Below are positions 1 through 12,900 of a stretch of 64,000 bases of DNA, piece by piece (the first letter of the stretch is position 1; every line of letters starts with the position of its first letter). A program made the position numbers and the translations under genes. Source of the DNA: Amycolatopsis sp. WQ 127309 (GTDB taxonomy: Bacteria > Actinomycetota > Actinomycetes > Mycobacteriales > Pseudonocardiaceae); contig NZ_CP095481.1 in the NCBI RefSeq assembly GCF_023023025.1, positions 8,073,001 through 8,137,000 of the forward strand, written 5' to 3'. Under the pieces are notes generated by a model, which worked only from the letters and a program-made list of their open reading frames with translations, searched no databases and was not told the origin of the DNA.

Positions 1-948
1 GCCGACTCGGCGCGGGTGCTCGACCAGGTCACCCGCGAGCTCGACCTCGACCTCGACGTCTTCGCGTTGTTCTCCTCGGCGTCCAGCTCGGTCGGCAACG
101 CCGGCCAGGCCAACTACGCCGCGGCGAACGCCGTGCTCGACGCGATCGCCGAACACCGGACCCGCGCCGGGCTGCCGGGCACGTCGATCGCCTGGGGCGC
201 TTGGCAAGCGGGGATGGCCGAGACGGCCGACGCCGCCGCCCGGGCCAAGCGCACCGGGACCCGGCCGGTGCCGGTGGACCTCGCGCTCACCACGTTCGCG
301 CAGGTCGTGCTGGCGAGCGACGCCACCCCGGTGGTCGCCGACATCGACCACGCCACGTTCCTGCGCACGTTCACCGCGGCCCGGCCGAGCCCGCTGCTGA
401 CCGACCTGCCCGAGTACCACCGGCTCACGGCCGAGGCGCCGGCCGACGTCTCCGGGGCCCTGCGGGACAAGCTGGCGAAGCTGCCGGCGCCGGACCGTGA
501 GAAGGCCGCGCTGGACGTCGTCCGCACCCAGGTCGCCGCGGTGCTCGGTTTCGCCGGGCCGCACGCGGTCGACCCGGAACGGCCGTTCTCCGGACTGGGC
601 TTCGACTCGCTCAGCGCGATCGAGCTGCGCAACCAGCTCGCGGCGGCGACCGGCCTGGAACTGCCGGCGACGCTGGTGTTCGACCACCCGTCCCCGGCGG
701 TGCTGGCGGCGGACCTGGTCCGGCAGCTGGTGCCGGCCACCGATTCCGACGACGACGCCGAACTGCGAGCCCTGCTCGCGACGGTACCCCTGGCCCGCCT
801 GCGTGAGATCGGCGTGCTGGAACCCCTGCGGCGCCTGGCCGGGCAGGTCCCGGACCCGGTCGGCGGCACCGGGAAGGCGAGTGAAGACATCGACGGGATG
901 TCGCTCGACGACCTGGTCCGCGCCGCGCTCGACGGTGAGGCCACCTGA
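1..948 (+). CDS. Type I modular PKS, C-terminal end (KR-ACP-docking), 5' partial
   Basis: This is the last 315 residues of a PKS whose start lies before the window; the frame is open from base 1. It holds the C-terminal half of a ketoreductase (Ser and Tyr of the SSxxS...GQANYAAAN block, Tyr codon at 115), then an ACP whose GFDSL phosphopantetheine Ser codon is at 607, then a C-terminal docking region ending at the TGA at 946-948. The KR tail (VVADIDH... followed by SPLLTDLP) resembles the KR tails of modules here that have KR without DH, so the hidden module probably ends in a beta-hydroxyl; that is inference. No Trp lies before the Tyr, which argues against an A-type KR, but the LDD region is outside the window. 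The tail (EDIDGMSLDDLVRAALDGE) differs from the other PKS tails here and suits the [12 protein letters not shown] head of the next gene, 26 bp downstream. Confidence 0.
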   Translation, partial: ADSARVLDQVTRELDLDLDVFALFSSASSSVGNAGQANYAAANAVLDAIAEHRTRAGLPGTSIAWGAWQAGMAETADAAARAKRTGTRPVPVDLALTTFAQVVLASDATPVVADIDHATFLRTFTAARPSPLLTDLPEYHRLTAEAPADVSGALRDKLAKLPAPDREKAALDVVRTQVAAVLGFAGPHAVDPERPFSGLGFDSLSAIELRNQLAAATGLELPATLVFDHPSPAVLAADLVRQLVPATDSDDDAELRALLATVPLARLREIGVLEPLRRLAGQVPDPVGGTGKASEDIDGMSLDDLVRAALDGEAT

Positions 949-974
949 TCCCGATGAACCTACGGAGCTGACAC

Positions 975-3900
975 ATGTCCACGCCGAACGACCGGGTCGT
1001 CGAAGCACTCCGTGCCGCCATGAAGGAGTCCGAACGGCTCAAGCGGCAGAACCAGGAGTTGCTGGCCGCGTCGACGGAGCCGATCGCGATCGTGGCCATG
1101 AGCTGCCGGTTCCCCGGCGGCGTCCGCTCCCCGGAGGCCCTCTGGGACCTGGTGGCGAACGGCGGGGACGCCATCGGGCCGTTCCCCGCCGACCGCGACT
1201 GGGACCTCGAAGCGGTCACCGGCGCCGGCGTCGACGAGCGCGGCATGAGCGTCAGCCAGGCCGGCGGTTTCCTCGACGGCGTCGCCGACTTCGACGCCGG
1301 GTTCTTCGGCATTTCGCCGCGTGAGGCGGTGTCCCTGGACCCGCAGCAGCGGCTGCTGCTGGAGGTGTCCTGGGAGGCGATCGAACGGGCCGGGATCGAC
1401 CCGAAACGGTTGCGGGGCAGCAAGACCGGCGTGTTCGCCGGGACGAACGGCCAGGACTACGCCTACCTGATGGTCCGCTCGCTCGCCGACGCGGACGGCT
1501 CGGTCGGCACCGGGATCGCCGCGAGCGCGATCTCCGGCCGGCTCGCGTATTCGCTGGGGCTGGAAGGCCCGGTCGTCACCATCGACACGGCGTGTTCGTC
1601 GTCGCTGGTCGCGGTGCACCTCGCCGCGCAGGCGCTGCGGGCGGGGGAGTGCTCGCTGGCGCTCGCGGCCGGCGTCAACGTGATGTCGACGCCCGGTTCG
1701 CTCATGGAGTTCAGCCGTCAGGGCGGCCTCGCCGGTGACGGCCGCTGCAAGGCCTTCTCCGACGACGCCGACGGCACCGGCTGGTCCGAAGGCGTCGGCG
1801 TCCTGGTGCTGGAGCGGTTGTCCGACGCGCAGCGCCTCGGCCACGAGGTCCTCGCCGTCGTCCGCGGCACCGCCGTCAACTCCGACGGCGCGTCGAACGG
1901 CTTCACCGCGCCGAACGGCCCGTCGCAGCAGCGTGTCATCCGCCAGGCCCTCGCCAGTGCCGGACTGGCTGCTTCGGACGTCGACGTCGTCGAAGCGCAC
2001 GGCACCGGCACGAAACTCGGCGACCCGATCGAGGCCCAGGCCCTGCTGGCCACCTACGGCCAGGACCGCGAGACGCCGCTGCTGCTGGGGTCCGTCAAGT
2101 CCAACATCGGCCACACCCAGGCCGCGGCCGGGGTCGCCGGGATCATCAAGACCGTCGAGGCGATCCGGCACGGGGTCGTGCCGCAGACCCTGCACGCCGC
2201 CGAGCCGTCGTCCCATGTGGACTGGAAGTCCGGCAGCGTCGTTCTCGCCGCCGAGCAGACGCCGTGGCCGGAGACCGGCCGCCCGCGTCGCGCCGGTGTG
2301 TCGTCGTTCGGCGTCAGCGGCACCAACGCCCACGCGCTGATCGAGCAGGCCCCGCCCGCGCCGGTCGCCGAGGAGACGCCGCGAGCCTCGATTCCCGTGC
2401 CCTGGCTGCTGTCCGGCCGCACTCCGGCCGCGCTGCGGGCCCAGGTCGCTCAGGTGCTCTCGGCCACCGAGGACCGTGAACCCCTGGACGTGGCGTGGTC
2501 GCTGGCGACCACCCGCTCGTCGTTCGAAGAGCGGCTGTCGGTCGTCGGTAGCGACCCGCGGGCCGCCCTGGCGTCCTGGCTGGACGACGGTGAAGCCGCT
2601 GGAGTGGTCACCGGCTCGGCCGACCAGCCCCCGGCCCTCGCCTACGTCTTCTCCGGGCAGGGCGCGCAGTGGCTCGGCATGAGCCGCACCCTCGCCGCCC
2701 GGTTCCCGGTCTTCGCCGACGCCCTGTCCGCGACGCTCGACCTGCTCGACCCGCGCGTCCGCGAGGTGCTGGCCGGTGCCGACACCGGTGCCCTCGACGA
2801 GACCGGGCACGCCCAGCCCGCGCTGTTCGCCGTGGAAGTGGCCCTGTTCCGCCTGCTGGAGTCCTGGGGCGTGCGGCCCGACTTCGTCGCCGGGCACTCC
2901 GTCGGCGAGATCGCCGCGGCGCACGTCTCCGGCGTGCTGTCCCTGAACGACGCCTGTGTGCTGGTCAGCGCGCGCGCCCGGCTGATGCAGGCGCTGCCCG
3001 CGGGCGGCGCGATGGTCGCCGTGCGCGCGTCCGAAGACGACGTCCGGCCGTACCTGGGCGACGACGTCTGCGTCGCCGCGGTCAACGGGCCGACGTCGGT
3101 CGTGCTGTCCGGTGCCGAGGACGCCGTGCTCGCCGTGGCCGAGCGGTTCGACCGGCCGCGCCGGCTGGCCGTGTCCCACGCCTTCCACTCGCGGCTGATG
3201 GACCCGATGCTGGGCGACTTCCGGCAGATCGTCACCGGCCTGAGTTTCGCCGAGCCGGTGCTGCCGTTCGTCGCCGGCGGCGACGTCACCTCGGCCGAGT
3301 ACTGGGTGAGCCACGTTCGCGAACCGGTCCGCTTCGGCGACGCCGTGCGCCGCCTCGCCGAGCGGGGCGCGACGGTGTTCGCCGAGCTGGGCCCGGCCGC
3401 CGTGCTCACCCCGCTGGTCGGCCTGACCGCCGACGACGTCACCGCGATCCCGGTGCTGCGCAAGGACCTCGACGAGCCCGAGACGCTGACGGCCGCGCTC
3501 GCCGCCCTGCACACCGCGGGCGTCCGGATCGACTGGACGGCGTTCTTCGCCGGCACCGGCGCGCGGCCCGTGGCCCTGCCGACCTACCCGTTCCAGAGCG
3601 AGCGGTACTGGCCGTCCACTGTGGACGCCGTCGCCGACGCGGCCGGGCTCGGCCTCACCCCGGTGCAGCACCCGCTGCTCGGCGCGTCGCTCACCCTCGC
3701 CGAGTCCGACGGCCTGCTGCTCACCGGCCGGCTGTCCGCGCGCACCCACCCGTGGCTGACCGACGCGCGGTTCCCCGGCAGCGGGTTCCTCGAGCTGGCC
3801 CTGCGGGCCGGGCTCGACCTGGGCTGCGACCTGGTGGAGGAACTCACCCTCGGCGCGCCGCTGGAGCTGGCCGCCGACGACGCCGTCGACCTGCAGCTGT

Positions 3901-6900
3901 CGGTGGGGGAGCCGGACGCGACCGGCCGCCGCCGCCTCGACATCCACACCCGGGCCGCCGGGTCGGTCGTCGGCAGCTGGGTCCGCCGCGCCGAAGGCGT
4001 GCTCGCCACCGGCGGGCACCACGAAGACTTCGCCACGGCCGAGTGGCCGCCGGCCGCCGCCGAAGAACTGACGTCGGACGTCCCGGAGCTGCGCGGCCTG
4101 TGGCGCCGCGGCGACGACGTGTTCGCCGAGGTCGCCTTCGGCGAGGACGACACCACGGCGTTCGGGCTGCACCCGCGGCTGCTGGAGAGCGCGCTGCACG
4201 CGGCCGGCCTGCGCGGCTACCCGGCGCGGTGGACCCGCGTGACGCTGCACGCCGCGGGCGCGGCCCGGGTGCGCGTCCGGATCCGCCACGGCGAGGACGG
4301 CGTTTCGCTGGCCATGGCCGACGCGGCCGGGCAGCCCGTCGCGTCGGTCGGATCCGTCCACGCGGAAGACGTCGGCACCGTGACGTTCACCGGTGCGGAC
4401 TCGCTGTTCGAGCCGCGCTGGGCGCCGGTCGTGCTCCCGCCGGACGCCGTCGTCGTCACCGACCTGACCGGCCCGCTCGCCGACCTGGCCGACGTCCCGG
4501 CCGTCGTCACGGCCCGGCTCACGGCGTCGGACCCCCTGGACGGCTTGGCGACGCGCGCTTTGGTGCTGGCCCAGGAGTGGCTGGCCGACGAGCGTTTCGC
4601 GCACGCCCGGCTGGCCTTCGTCACCGAAGGCGCCGTGGCCACCGAGGACGGCGAGCCGATCCACGACCTCGCCGCGGCGGCCGTCTGGGGCCTGATCCGC
4701 ACCGCCCAGGCCGAGAACCCCGGCCGGTTCGTGCTGGTGGACATCGACGCCGAGACGTCGGCCGACGCCGTGGCGCGGGCCCTCGCGCTCGACGAACCGC
4801 AGCTCGTGCTGCGCGGCGACGACGTCCGCGCGGCGAGACTCGCCCGAGCCCGGATGACCGGCGCCGAAGCGCGCGCGTGGAACCCGGACGGCACTGTCCT
4901 GATCACCGGCGGCACCGGCGGCCTCGGCGCGGAACTCGCCCGGCATCTGGTGCGCGAGCACGGCGTCCGGCACCTGCTCCTGCTCAGCCGTCGCGGCCCG
5001 GCCGCCCCGGGCGCGCAGGACCTCCGCGACGACCTGGCCGCCCTCGGGGTCGACGCCACCGTCGCCGCTTGCGACGTCGCCGACCGTGCGGCGCTCGAAA
5101 CCGCTCTCGCCACGATCCCGGCCGAGCACCCGCTCACCGCCGTCGTGCACGCGGCCGGCGTCCTCGACGACGGCGTCGTCACCGCGCTCACCCCCGAGCG
5201 GCTGACTCGTGTCCTGACCGCCAAGGCCGCGTCCGCGTGGCACCTGCACGAGCTGGCCGGCGACGTCGCCGCGTTCGTGCTGTTCTCGTCGGTCGCCGGG
5301 ATCATGGGCGGCGCCGGGCAGGGCAACTACGCTGCCGCCAACGCCTTCCTCGACGGCCTCGCCGCCCACCGCCGCGCCACCGGCCGGCCCGGGATCTCCC
5401 TGGCGTGGGGCTCGTGGGCCGTCGAAGGCGGCATGGCCGGCTCCCTGTCGGAGGCCGACCGCGCGCGGATGGCCCGCACCGGCATGCCGCCCCTCGAACT
5501 CGACCACGGCCTCGCGCTCTTCGACACCGCGCTGACCCTGCCGCACGCGCTCGTCGTCCCGGTCGCCGTCGACCTCGCCGCGCTGCGCCTGCTCGACGAG
5601 CTCCCGCCACTGCTGCGCGGCCTGGTCGGCGGCACCCGCCGCTCGGCCGCCGTCGCCACCTCCGCGGCCGCCGGCGACCTCGCCCGCGGCCTGCGCGAGC
5701 TGACCGAGGCCGACCGGCTCACCGCCGTCGTCGACCTCGTCCGCAGCCGCGCCGCGACCGTGCTCGGCCACGCCGACGTCACCGCCGTCGGCGCCGGGAA
5801 GTCGTTCTCCGACCTGGGTTTCGACTCGCTGACCGCGGTCGAGTTCCGCAACAAGCTGGCCGCCGTCACAGGCCTGCGCCTGCCCGCGACGCTCGTCTTC
5901 GACCACCCGACCCCGACGGCCGTCGCGCGGTTCGTGCTGGGCGAGCTGTTCGGCGCCCGCGGCGTCGACGACGTCGTGGCGAACACGGGCGCGCTCGCGG
6001 ACGACCCGGTCGTCGTGGTCGGCGTCGCGTGCCGTTTCCCCGGCGGCATCGCGAACCCCGAAGACCTGTGGGACCTGGTCGCCTCGGGCGGCGACGCCGT
6101 CTCGGGCTTCCCGGTCGACCGCGGCTGGGACGTCGCCGCGCTCGCCGCCTCCGACACCCGCGCCGGGGGTTTCCTCTACGACGCGGCCGAGTTCGACGCG
6201 GGCTTCTTCGGCATCTCGCCGCGTGAAGCGATGTCGATGGACCCGCAGCAGCGCCTGCTGCTGGAAGTGTCGTGGGAGGCGTTCGAACGCGCCGGCCTCG
6301 ACGCCACCGGCCTGCGCGGCTCCCGGACCGGCGTCTTCGTCGGCACCAACGGCCAGTCCTACTCCGACCTGTTCCTCACCGCCGACGTCGACATGCGCGG
6401 CCAGACCGGCACCGGCATCGCCGGCAGCGTCGTCTCCGGCCGCCTCTCGTACGTGCTGGGCCTGGAAGGCCCGGCGATGACCGTCGACACGGCGTGTTCG
6501 TCGTCGCTGGTCGCGATGCACCTGGCCGCCCAGTCGCTGCGGTCGGGGGAGTGCTCCCTCGCGCTCGCCGGCGGCGTCACCGTGATGGCCACCCCCGGCG
6601 GGTTCGTCGGCTTCAGCGGCCAGAACGGCCTCGCCCCGGACGGCCACTGCAAGGCGTTCTCCGACGACGCCGACGGCACCGGCTGGTCCGAAGGTGTCGG
6701 CGTCCTGGTGCTGGAACGCCAGTCCGACGCCCTCCACAACGGCCACCGCATCCACGCCGTGCTCCGCGGCTCGGCCGTCAACCAGGACGGCGCGTCCAAC
6801 GGCCTGACCGCCCCGAACGGCCCGTCGCAGCAGCGCGTGATCCGTCAGGCCCTGGCCAACGCGGGACTGTCCACTTCGGACGTCGACGTCGTCGAGGCGC

Positions 6901-9900
6901 ACGGCACCGGCACGGTGCTGGGCGACCCGATCGAGGCCCAGGCACTGCTGGCCACCTACGGTCAGGACCGGGAAACCCCGCTGTTGCTGGGTTCCATCAA
7001 GTCCAACTTCGGGCACACCCAGGCCGCCGCGGGTGTCGCGGGCATCATCAAGATGATCGAGGCGATGCGGCACGGGACCGTGCCGCCGTCGCTGCACGTC
7101 GGCGAGCCGTCGTCCCATGTGGACTGGACGGCGGGCGCCGTCGAGGTCGTCTCCGAAGCTGTCGGCTGGCCGGTCGCCGACCGTGCGCGTCGTGCGGGCA
7201 TCTCGTCCTTCGGCATCAGCGGCACCAACGCGCACGTCATCATCGAGGCGCCCGAGCCCGTCGCCGAGCCGGACACCGAACGCCGTGAGCTGTCAGTCGT
7301 GCCGTGGATCGTCTCCGGCAAGACCGAAGCCGCCGTCGCCGCGCAGGTCGCCCGGATCACCGAGACCGGCCTCGACCGTCTCGACGTCGGGCACTCGCTC
7401 GTCACCACCCGCGCGAGCTTCCCGCACCGCACCGTCCTCCTCGCCACCCCCGACGGCGTCCGCGAAGCCGCCACCGGGGCCGCCACCGCGACACCGTCGG
7501 TCGCGCTGCTGTTCACCGGCCAGGGCTCCCAGCGGCTCGGCATGGGCCGGGAGCTGCACGCCGCGTCGGCGCCGTTCGCCGCGGCCCTCGACGAGGTGCT
7601 CGGCCACCTCGACCCCGGCGTCCGCGACGTCCTCTGGGGCGACGACCCGAGCCTCCTGGCCGAGACCGGCTGGGCCCAGCCCGCGCTGTTCGCGATCGAG
7701 ATCGCGCTGGCCCGTCTGGCCGAGGCCCACGGCGTCCGGCCCGCGCACGTCGCCGGCCACTCGATCGGCGAGATCGCCGCCGCGCACATCGCGGGCGTGC
7801 TGTCGCTGGCCGACGCGGCCACCCTGGTGACCGCCCGCGGCCGCCTCATGCAGGCCCTGCCGCGCGGTGGCGCGATGGTCGCCGTCGAAGCGTCCGAATC
7901 CGACGTCCGCCCGCTGCTCACCGACGGCGTCTCGCTCGCCGCCGTCAACGGCCCGCGCTCGGTCGTGCTGTCCGGCGTCGAAGCCGACGTTCTGGCCGTC
8001 GCCGGCCGGTTCGCGAAGTCCAAGCGGCTCAAGGTCAGCCACGCCTTCCACTCCGGGCTGATGGACCCGATGCTCGACGAGTTCCGCGAGGTCGTCTCGA
8101 CGCTGACCTTCGCGCAGCCGCGCATCCCGTTCGTCACCACCGGCGACGTCACCTCGCCGGAGTACTGGGTCCGCCACGTCCGCGACACCGTCCGCTTCGC
8201 CGACGCGCTGGGCCGGCTCACCGAGGCCGGCGTCACCGCGTTCCTGGAGGTCGGCCCGGACGGCGTCCTCTCCGCGATGGTCGACGCGCCGGACGCCGTC
8301 GTCACGCCGTTGCTGCGCAAGGACCGCCCGGAGCCCGACGCCGTGCTCGGCGCGCTGGCCCGGCTGCACGTCGCCGGAGTCGACGTCGACTGGACGCCGT
8401 GGTTCGCCGGCACCGGCGCCCGGACCGTCGACCTGCCCACCTACGCCTTCCAGCGCCAGCACTACTGGCCCAGCGTGACGCCGGGCCGCGGCGCCGTCGA
8501 GCGCCTCGGCCTCACCCCGGCCGGGCACCCGCTGCTCGACTTCGCCGTCGACCTAGCCGACTCCGGCGGCGTCGTCTTCTCCGGCCTGCTGTCCCTGGCC
8601 GGGCAGCCGTGGCTGGCCGACCACGTCGTCGGCGGGCACGTGCTGTTCCCCGGCACCGGCTTCCTCGACCTCGCCGTCCGCGCCGCCGACCAGGTCGGCT
8701 GCTCGGCCGTCGAAAGCCTCACCGTCGCCGCGCCGCTGTGGCTGCGCGAGCACGAGCCGACCCTGCTGCAGGTGACCGTCGGCGGCCCCGACGACGCGGG
8801 CCTGCGCGAGCTGACCATCTCCTCCCGCGGCACCGACCCGCACGCCGAGTGGACGCAGCACGCCGCCGGCGTCGTCGCGGTCGGCGAACGCCCGGCCGCC
8901 ACGGTCGGTGACTGGCCACCGGCCGGCGCGGCCGAGGTGGACGTCACCACGCTGTATAACGAACTAGCCGACAACGGTCTGGAATACGGCCCGGCATTCC
9001 GCGGACTGGTCAAGGCCTGGCACGACGGCGAAGACCTGCTCGTCGAAGCCGCGCTGCCCGAGGACGGCGACGCGTTCGGCCTGCACCCCGCGCTGCTCGA
9101 CTCGGTGCTGCACGCCATCCACCGGCTCGACTCGATCGCCCCCGGCCTGCCGTTCGCCTGGTCCGGCGTCTCCCTGCACGCGACGGGCGCGACCCGGATC
9201 CGCGCCCGGATCACCCCGGTCGACCAGGAGTCGGTCGCGATCGCCGTCGCCGACGAGACCGGCGCGCCGGTGCTGTCGGCGGAATCCCTGCAGCTACGGG
9301 AAGCCACGCCTCGCAGCGCCGACGACGAGTCGCTGTTCCAGACCACCTGGGTCCCGGCCGCGCTGGCCAAGGACGCCCCGGCGGGCACGTGGGCGCTGCT
9401 CGGCGACGACCCGCTGCTGGCGCCGGTCGCCCGGCGCTGCGCCGACCTGGAGCAGGCCCTTTCCCTCGAACCGGACGTCCTGCTCGTGCCCGTCGCGGGT
9501 GACGGCGACGTCCTCACCGCCGTCCGTGAGGTCACCGCGCGGGTCCTTTCGGTGCTGCAGCACGCTTTCACCGACGAGCGCGCCGGCCGGATCGTCTTCG
9601 TGACGCGCGGTGCCGTCGCCGTCGACCCGGGCGACCGGATCGGCGACCTCGCCGCCGCCGCGGCCTGGGGCCTGATCCGCTCGGCGCAGTCCGAGCAGCC
9701 CGACCGCTTCGTCCTGGTCGACCTGGAACCCGGCGCGGCGCTGCCGGGCACCGGCTTCGTCGTCTCCGGCGAGCCGCAGTTCGCCGTCCGCGGCGAAAGC
9801 ATCCGCGTCGCCCGGCTCGGGCGCCTCGCCGGCAACGGCGACATCCTGCCTCCCGCGGTACCGGCGTGGCGGCTCACCGCCGGTGCCGCGGGGATCGACG

Positions 9901-12900
9901 GCCTCACCGCCGAAACGTGCCCGGAGGTGCTCGACGACCTCGGACCCGGCGAGATTCGCGTCCGCGTCGAGGCCGCCGGCCTCAACTTCCGCGACGTGCT
10001 CAACGTCCTGGGCATGTACCCCGGCGAAGCCGGCAAGCTCGGTGCCGAGGGCGCGGGCGTCATCGAGGCCACCGGCCCCGGCGTCGACCCGGCCCGCGTC
10101 GGCGAGCGCGTCTTCGGCATGATGCCGGGCCCGTTCGGCCCGTACACCACCCTCGACGCCCGGTACGTGGCTCCGGTGCCGGCCGGGTGGTCCTCGCGGA
10201 CCGCCGCGTCGGTGCCGCTGGTCTTCCTCACCGCCTACTACGCGCTCGTCGACCTGGCCGACCTGCGGCCGGGCGAGAAGATCCTGATCCACGCGGGTGC
10301 CGGCGGTGTCGGCATGGCCGCGATCCAGCTGGCCCGCCACCTCGGCGCCGAGGTCTTCGCGACGGCCAGTTCCGGCAAGCAGCACGTCCTGCGGGAGCTG
10401 GGTGTCGCCGACGACCACATCGCCTCCTCCCGGACCCTGGACTTCGAAGCCGCCTTCCGCCGGGTCACCGGTGGCCAGGGCGTCGACGTCGTGCTCAACG
10501 CCCTGGCCGGCGACTTCGCCGACGCGTCGCTGAACCTGCTCGCCGACGGCGGCCGGTTCCTCGAGATGGGCAAGACCGATGTCCGCGACGCCGCCGCGCT
10601 GAGCCGGATCCGCTACCGCGCGTTCGACCTCGGCGAGGCTGGCCCCGACCGGACGCAGGAGCTGCTCGGCGAGCTGCTGCGGCTCTTCGGCGACGGCGTG
10701 CTCACACCGTTGCCGATCCGCAGCTGGGACCTGCGCCAGAGCGCCGCCGCGTTCCGGTTCATGAGCCGCGCGCGGCACATCGGCAAGATCGTGCTGACGC
10801 TGCCGCCGCGCTGGGACCCCGAAGGCACGCTGCTCATCACCGGCGGCACCGGTGGCCTGGGCCGCGAGCTGGCCCGCCACCTCGTCGCCGGTTACGACAT
10901 CCGGTACCTCGTACTCACCAGCCGCCGTGGCTCGGACGCGCCTGGCGCCGCGGAACTCCGCGACGAGCTGACCGCTTTGGGGGTCGACGTCACGGTCGAG
11001 GCCTGCGACGCCGCCGACCGCGACCAGCTCGCCGCCGTGCTCGGCCAGATTCCCGCTGAGCATCCGCTCAAGGCGATCGTGCACACCGCCGGTGTCCTCG
11101 ACGACGGCGTCGTCGCGTCGCTGGACGCCGACCGGCTCGACCACGTGCTGCGGCCCAAGGCCGACGCCGTCGTCCACCTCGACGAGCTGACCCGTGAGGC
11201 CGACCTGGCCGCGTTCATCGTGTTCTCCTCGGTCGCCGGCACCGTCGGCTCGGCCGGGCAGGGCAACTACGCCGCCGCCAACGCGTTCCTCGACGCCTTC
11301 GCCGTCCACCGCCACGCCGAAGGCCGCGTCGCGACCTCTCTGGCCTGGGGCGGCTGGGAAACCGGCATGGTCGGCACGCTGAGCGACGCCGACCGCGAGC
11401 GGATGGCACGCGGTGGCGTGCCGCCGCTGACCGTCGAGCACGGCATGCGGCTGTTCGACCGCGCCACCCGTTCGCCGAGCGCCGTCGTCGTCCCGATGCG
11501 CGTGGACATGACGGCCATGCGCGCCCAGGGCGAATTGCCGTGGCTGTTGCGCCCGGTCACCCAGCCCGGCCGCCGCCGTGCCGGCGGCGACGCCGAGCAC
11601 GTCCGCGGTTCGCTGCGCGAGCAGCTCGCCGGGATGCGCGAGCCCGAGCAGCTGCGCGTGCTCACCGGCCGGGTCGTCGCCGAGGTCGCGACCGTGCTCG
11701 GCCACGCGCCGGAGAACGTCGACACCACCGGCGAATTCCGCGAACTGGGCTTCGACTCCCTGACGGCGGTGGAGTTCCGCAACCGGCTGGCCGGCGTCAC
11801 GGGCCTGCGGCTGCCGTCCACGCTGGTCTTCGACTACCCGACACCGGTAGCGGTGGCCGGGTTCGTGCTGGGCGAGCTGGTCGGCGCCCGCGGCGCCGAC
11901 GCCGTCGTGACGGCCGCAGCCGTCGAAGGCGACCCGATCGTGCTGGTCGGGATGGCGTGCCGCTTCCCGGGCGGCGTGACCGGCCCCGACGAGCTGTGGG
12001 ACCTGGTGGCGTCGGGCGGCGACGCCGTCTCGGGCTTCCCGGCCGACCGCGGCTGGGACGTCGCCTCCCTCGCCGGGAGCGACACGCAGGCGGGCGGGTT
12101 CCTCTACGACGCCACCGAGTTCGACGCGGGCTTCTTCGGCATCTCGCCGCGCGAAGCGGTCGCGATGGACCCGCAGCAGCGCCTGCTCCTGGAAGTCTCG
12201 TGGGAGGCGTTCGAGCGGGCCGGACTGGACGCGTCGACGTTGCGCGGCTCCCGCACCGGCGTCTTCGTCGGGACGAACGGGCAGTCGTACTCCGACCTGC
12301 TGATGAGCACCGACGCCGAGCTGCGCGGGCAGACCGGCACCGGCATCGCCGGGAGCGTCGCATCAGGCCGCCTGTCGTACGTGCTGGGTCTCGAAGGCCC
12401 GGCGATGACAGTGGACACGGCGTGTTCGTCGTCGCTGGTCGCGCTGCACCTGGCCGCGCAGTCGCTGCGCTCCGGCGAGTGCTCCCTCGCGCTCGCCGGT
12501 GGTGTCACCGTGATGGCGACGCCGGGTGGGTTCGTGGGCTTCAGCGGCCAGAACGGCCTGGCGCCGGACGGCCGGTGCAAGGCGTTCTCCGACGACGCCG
12601 ACGGCACCGGCTGGTCCGAAGGCGTCGGCCTGCTCGTGGTCGAGCGTCAGTCCGACGCGATCCGCAACGGCCACCGGATCCTCGCCGTGGTGCGCGGGTC
12701 CGCGGTCAACCAGGACGGCGCGTCGAACGGCCTCACCGCCCCGAACGGGCCGTCACAGCAGCGGGTCATCCGCCAGGCCCTGGCCAACGCGGGACTGTCC
12801 ACTTCGGACGTCGACGTCGTCGAAGCCCACGGAACGGGCACAGTGCTGGGCGACCCGATCGAGGCTCAGGCCCTGCTGGCCACCTACGGCCAGGACCGGG

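Noticed and set aside
960..7235. Very long minus-strand open frames opposite the PKS genes (for example 960-7235, 16431-21974, 57503-63946)
   Set aside because: They are mirror images of the GC-biased codons of the PKS genes. Their translations are rich in Arg, Gly, Ala, Val and Asp and show no domain or motif, while the plus strand reads as well-formed PKS modules.
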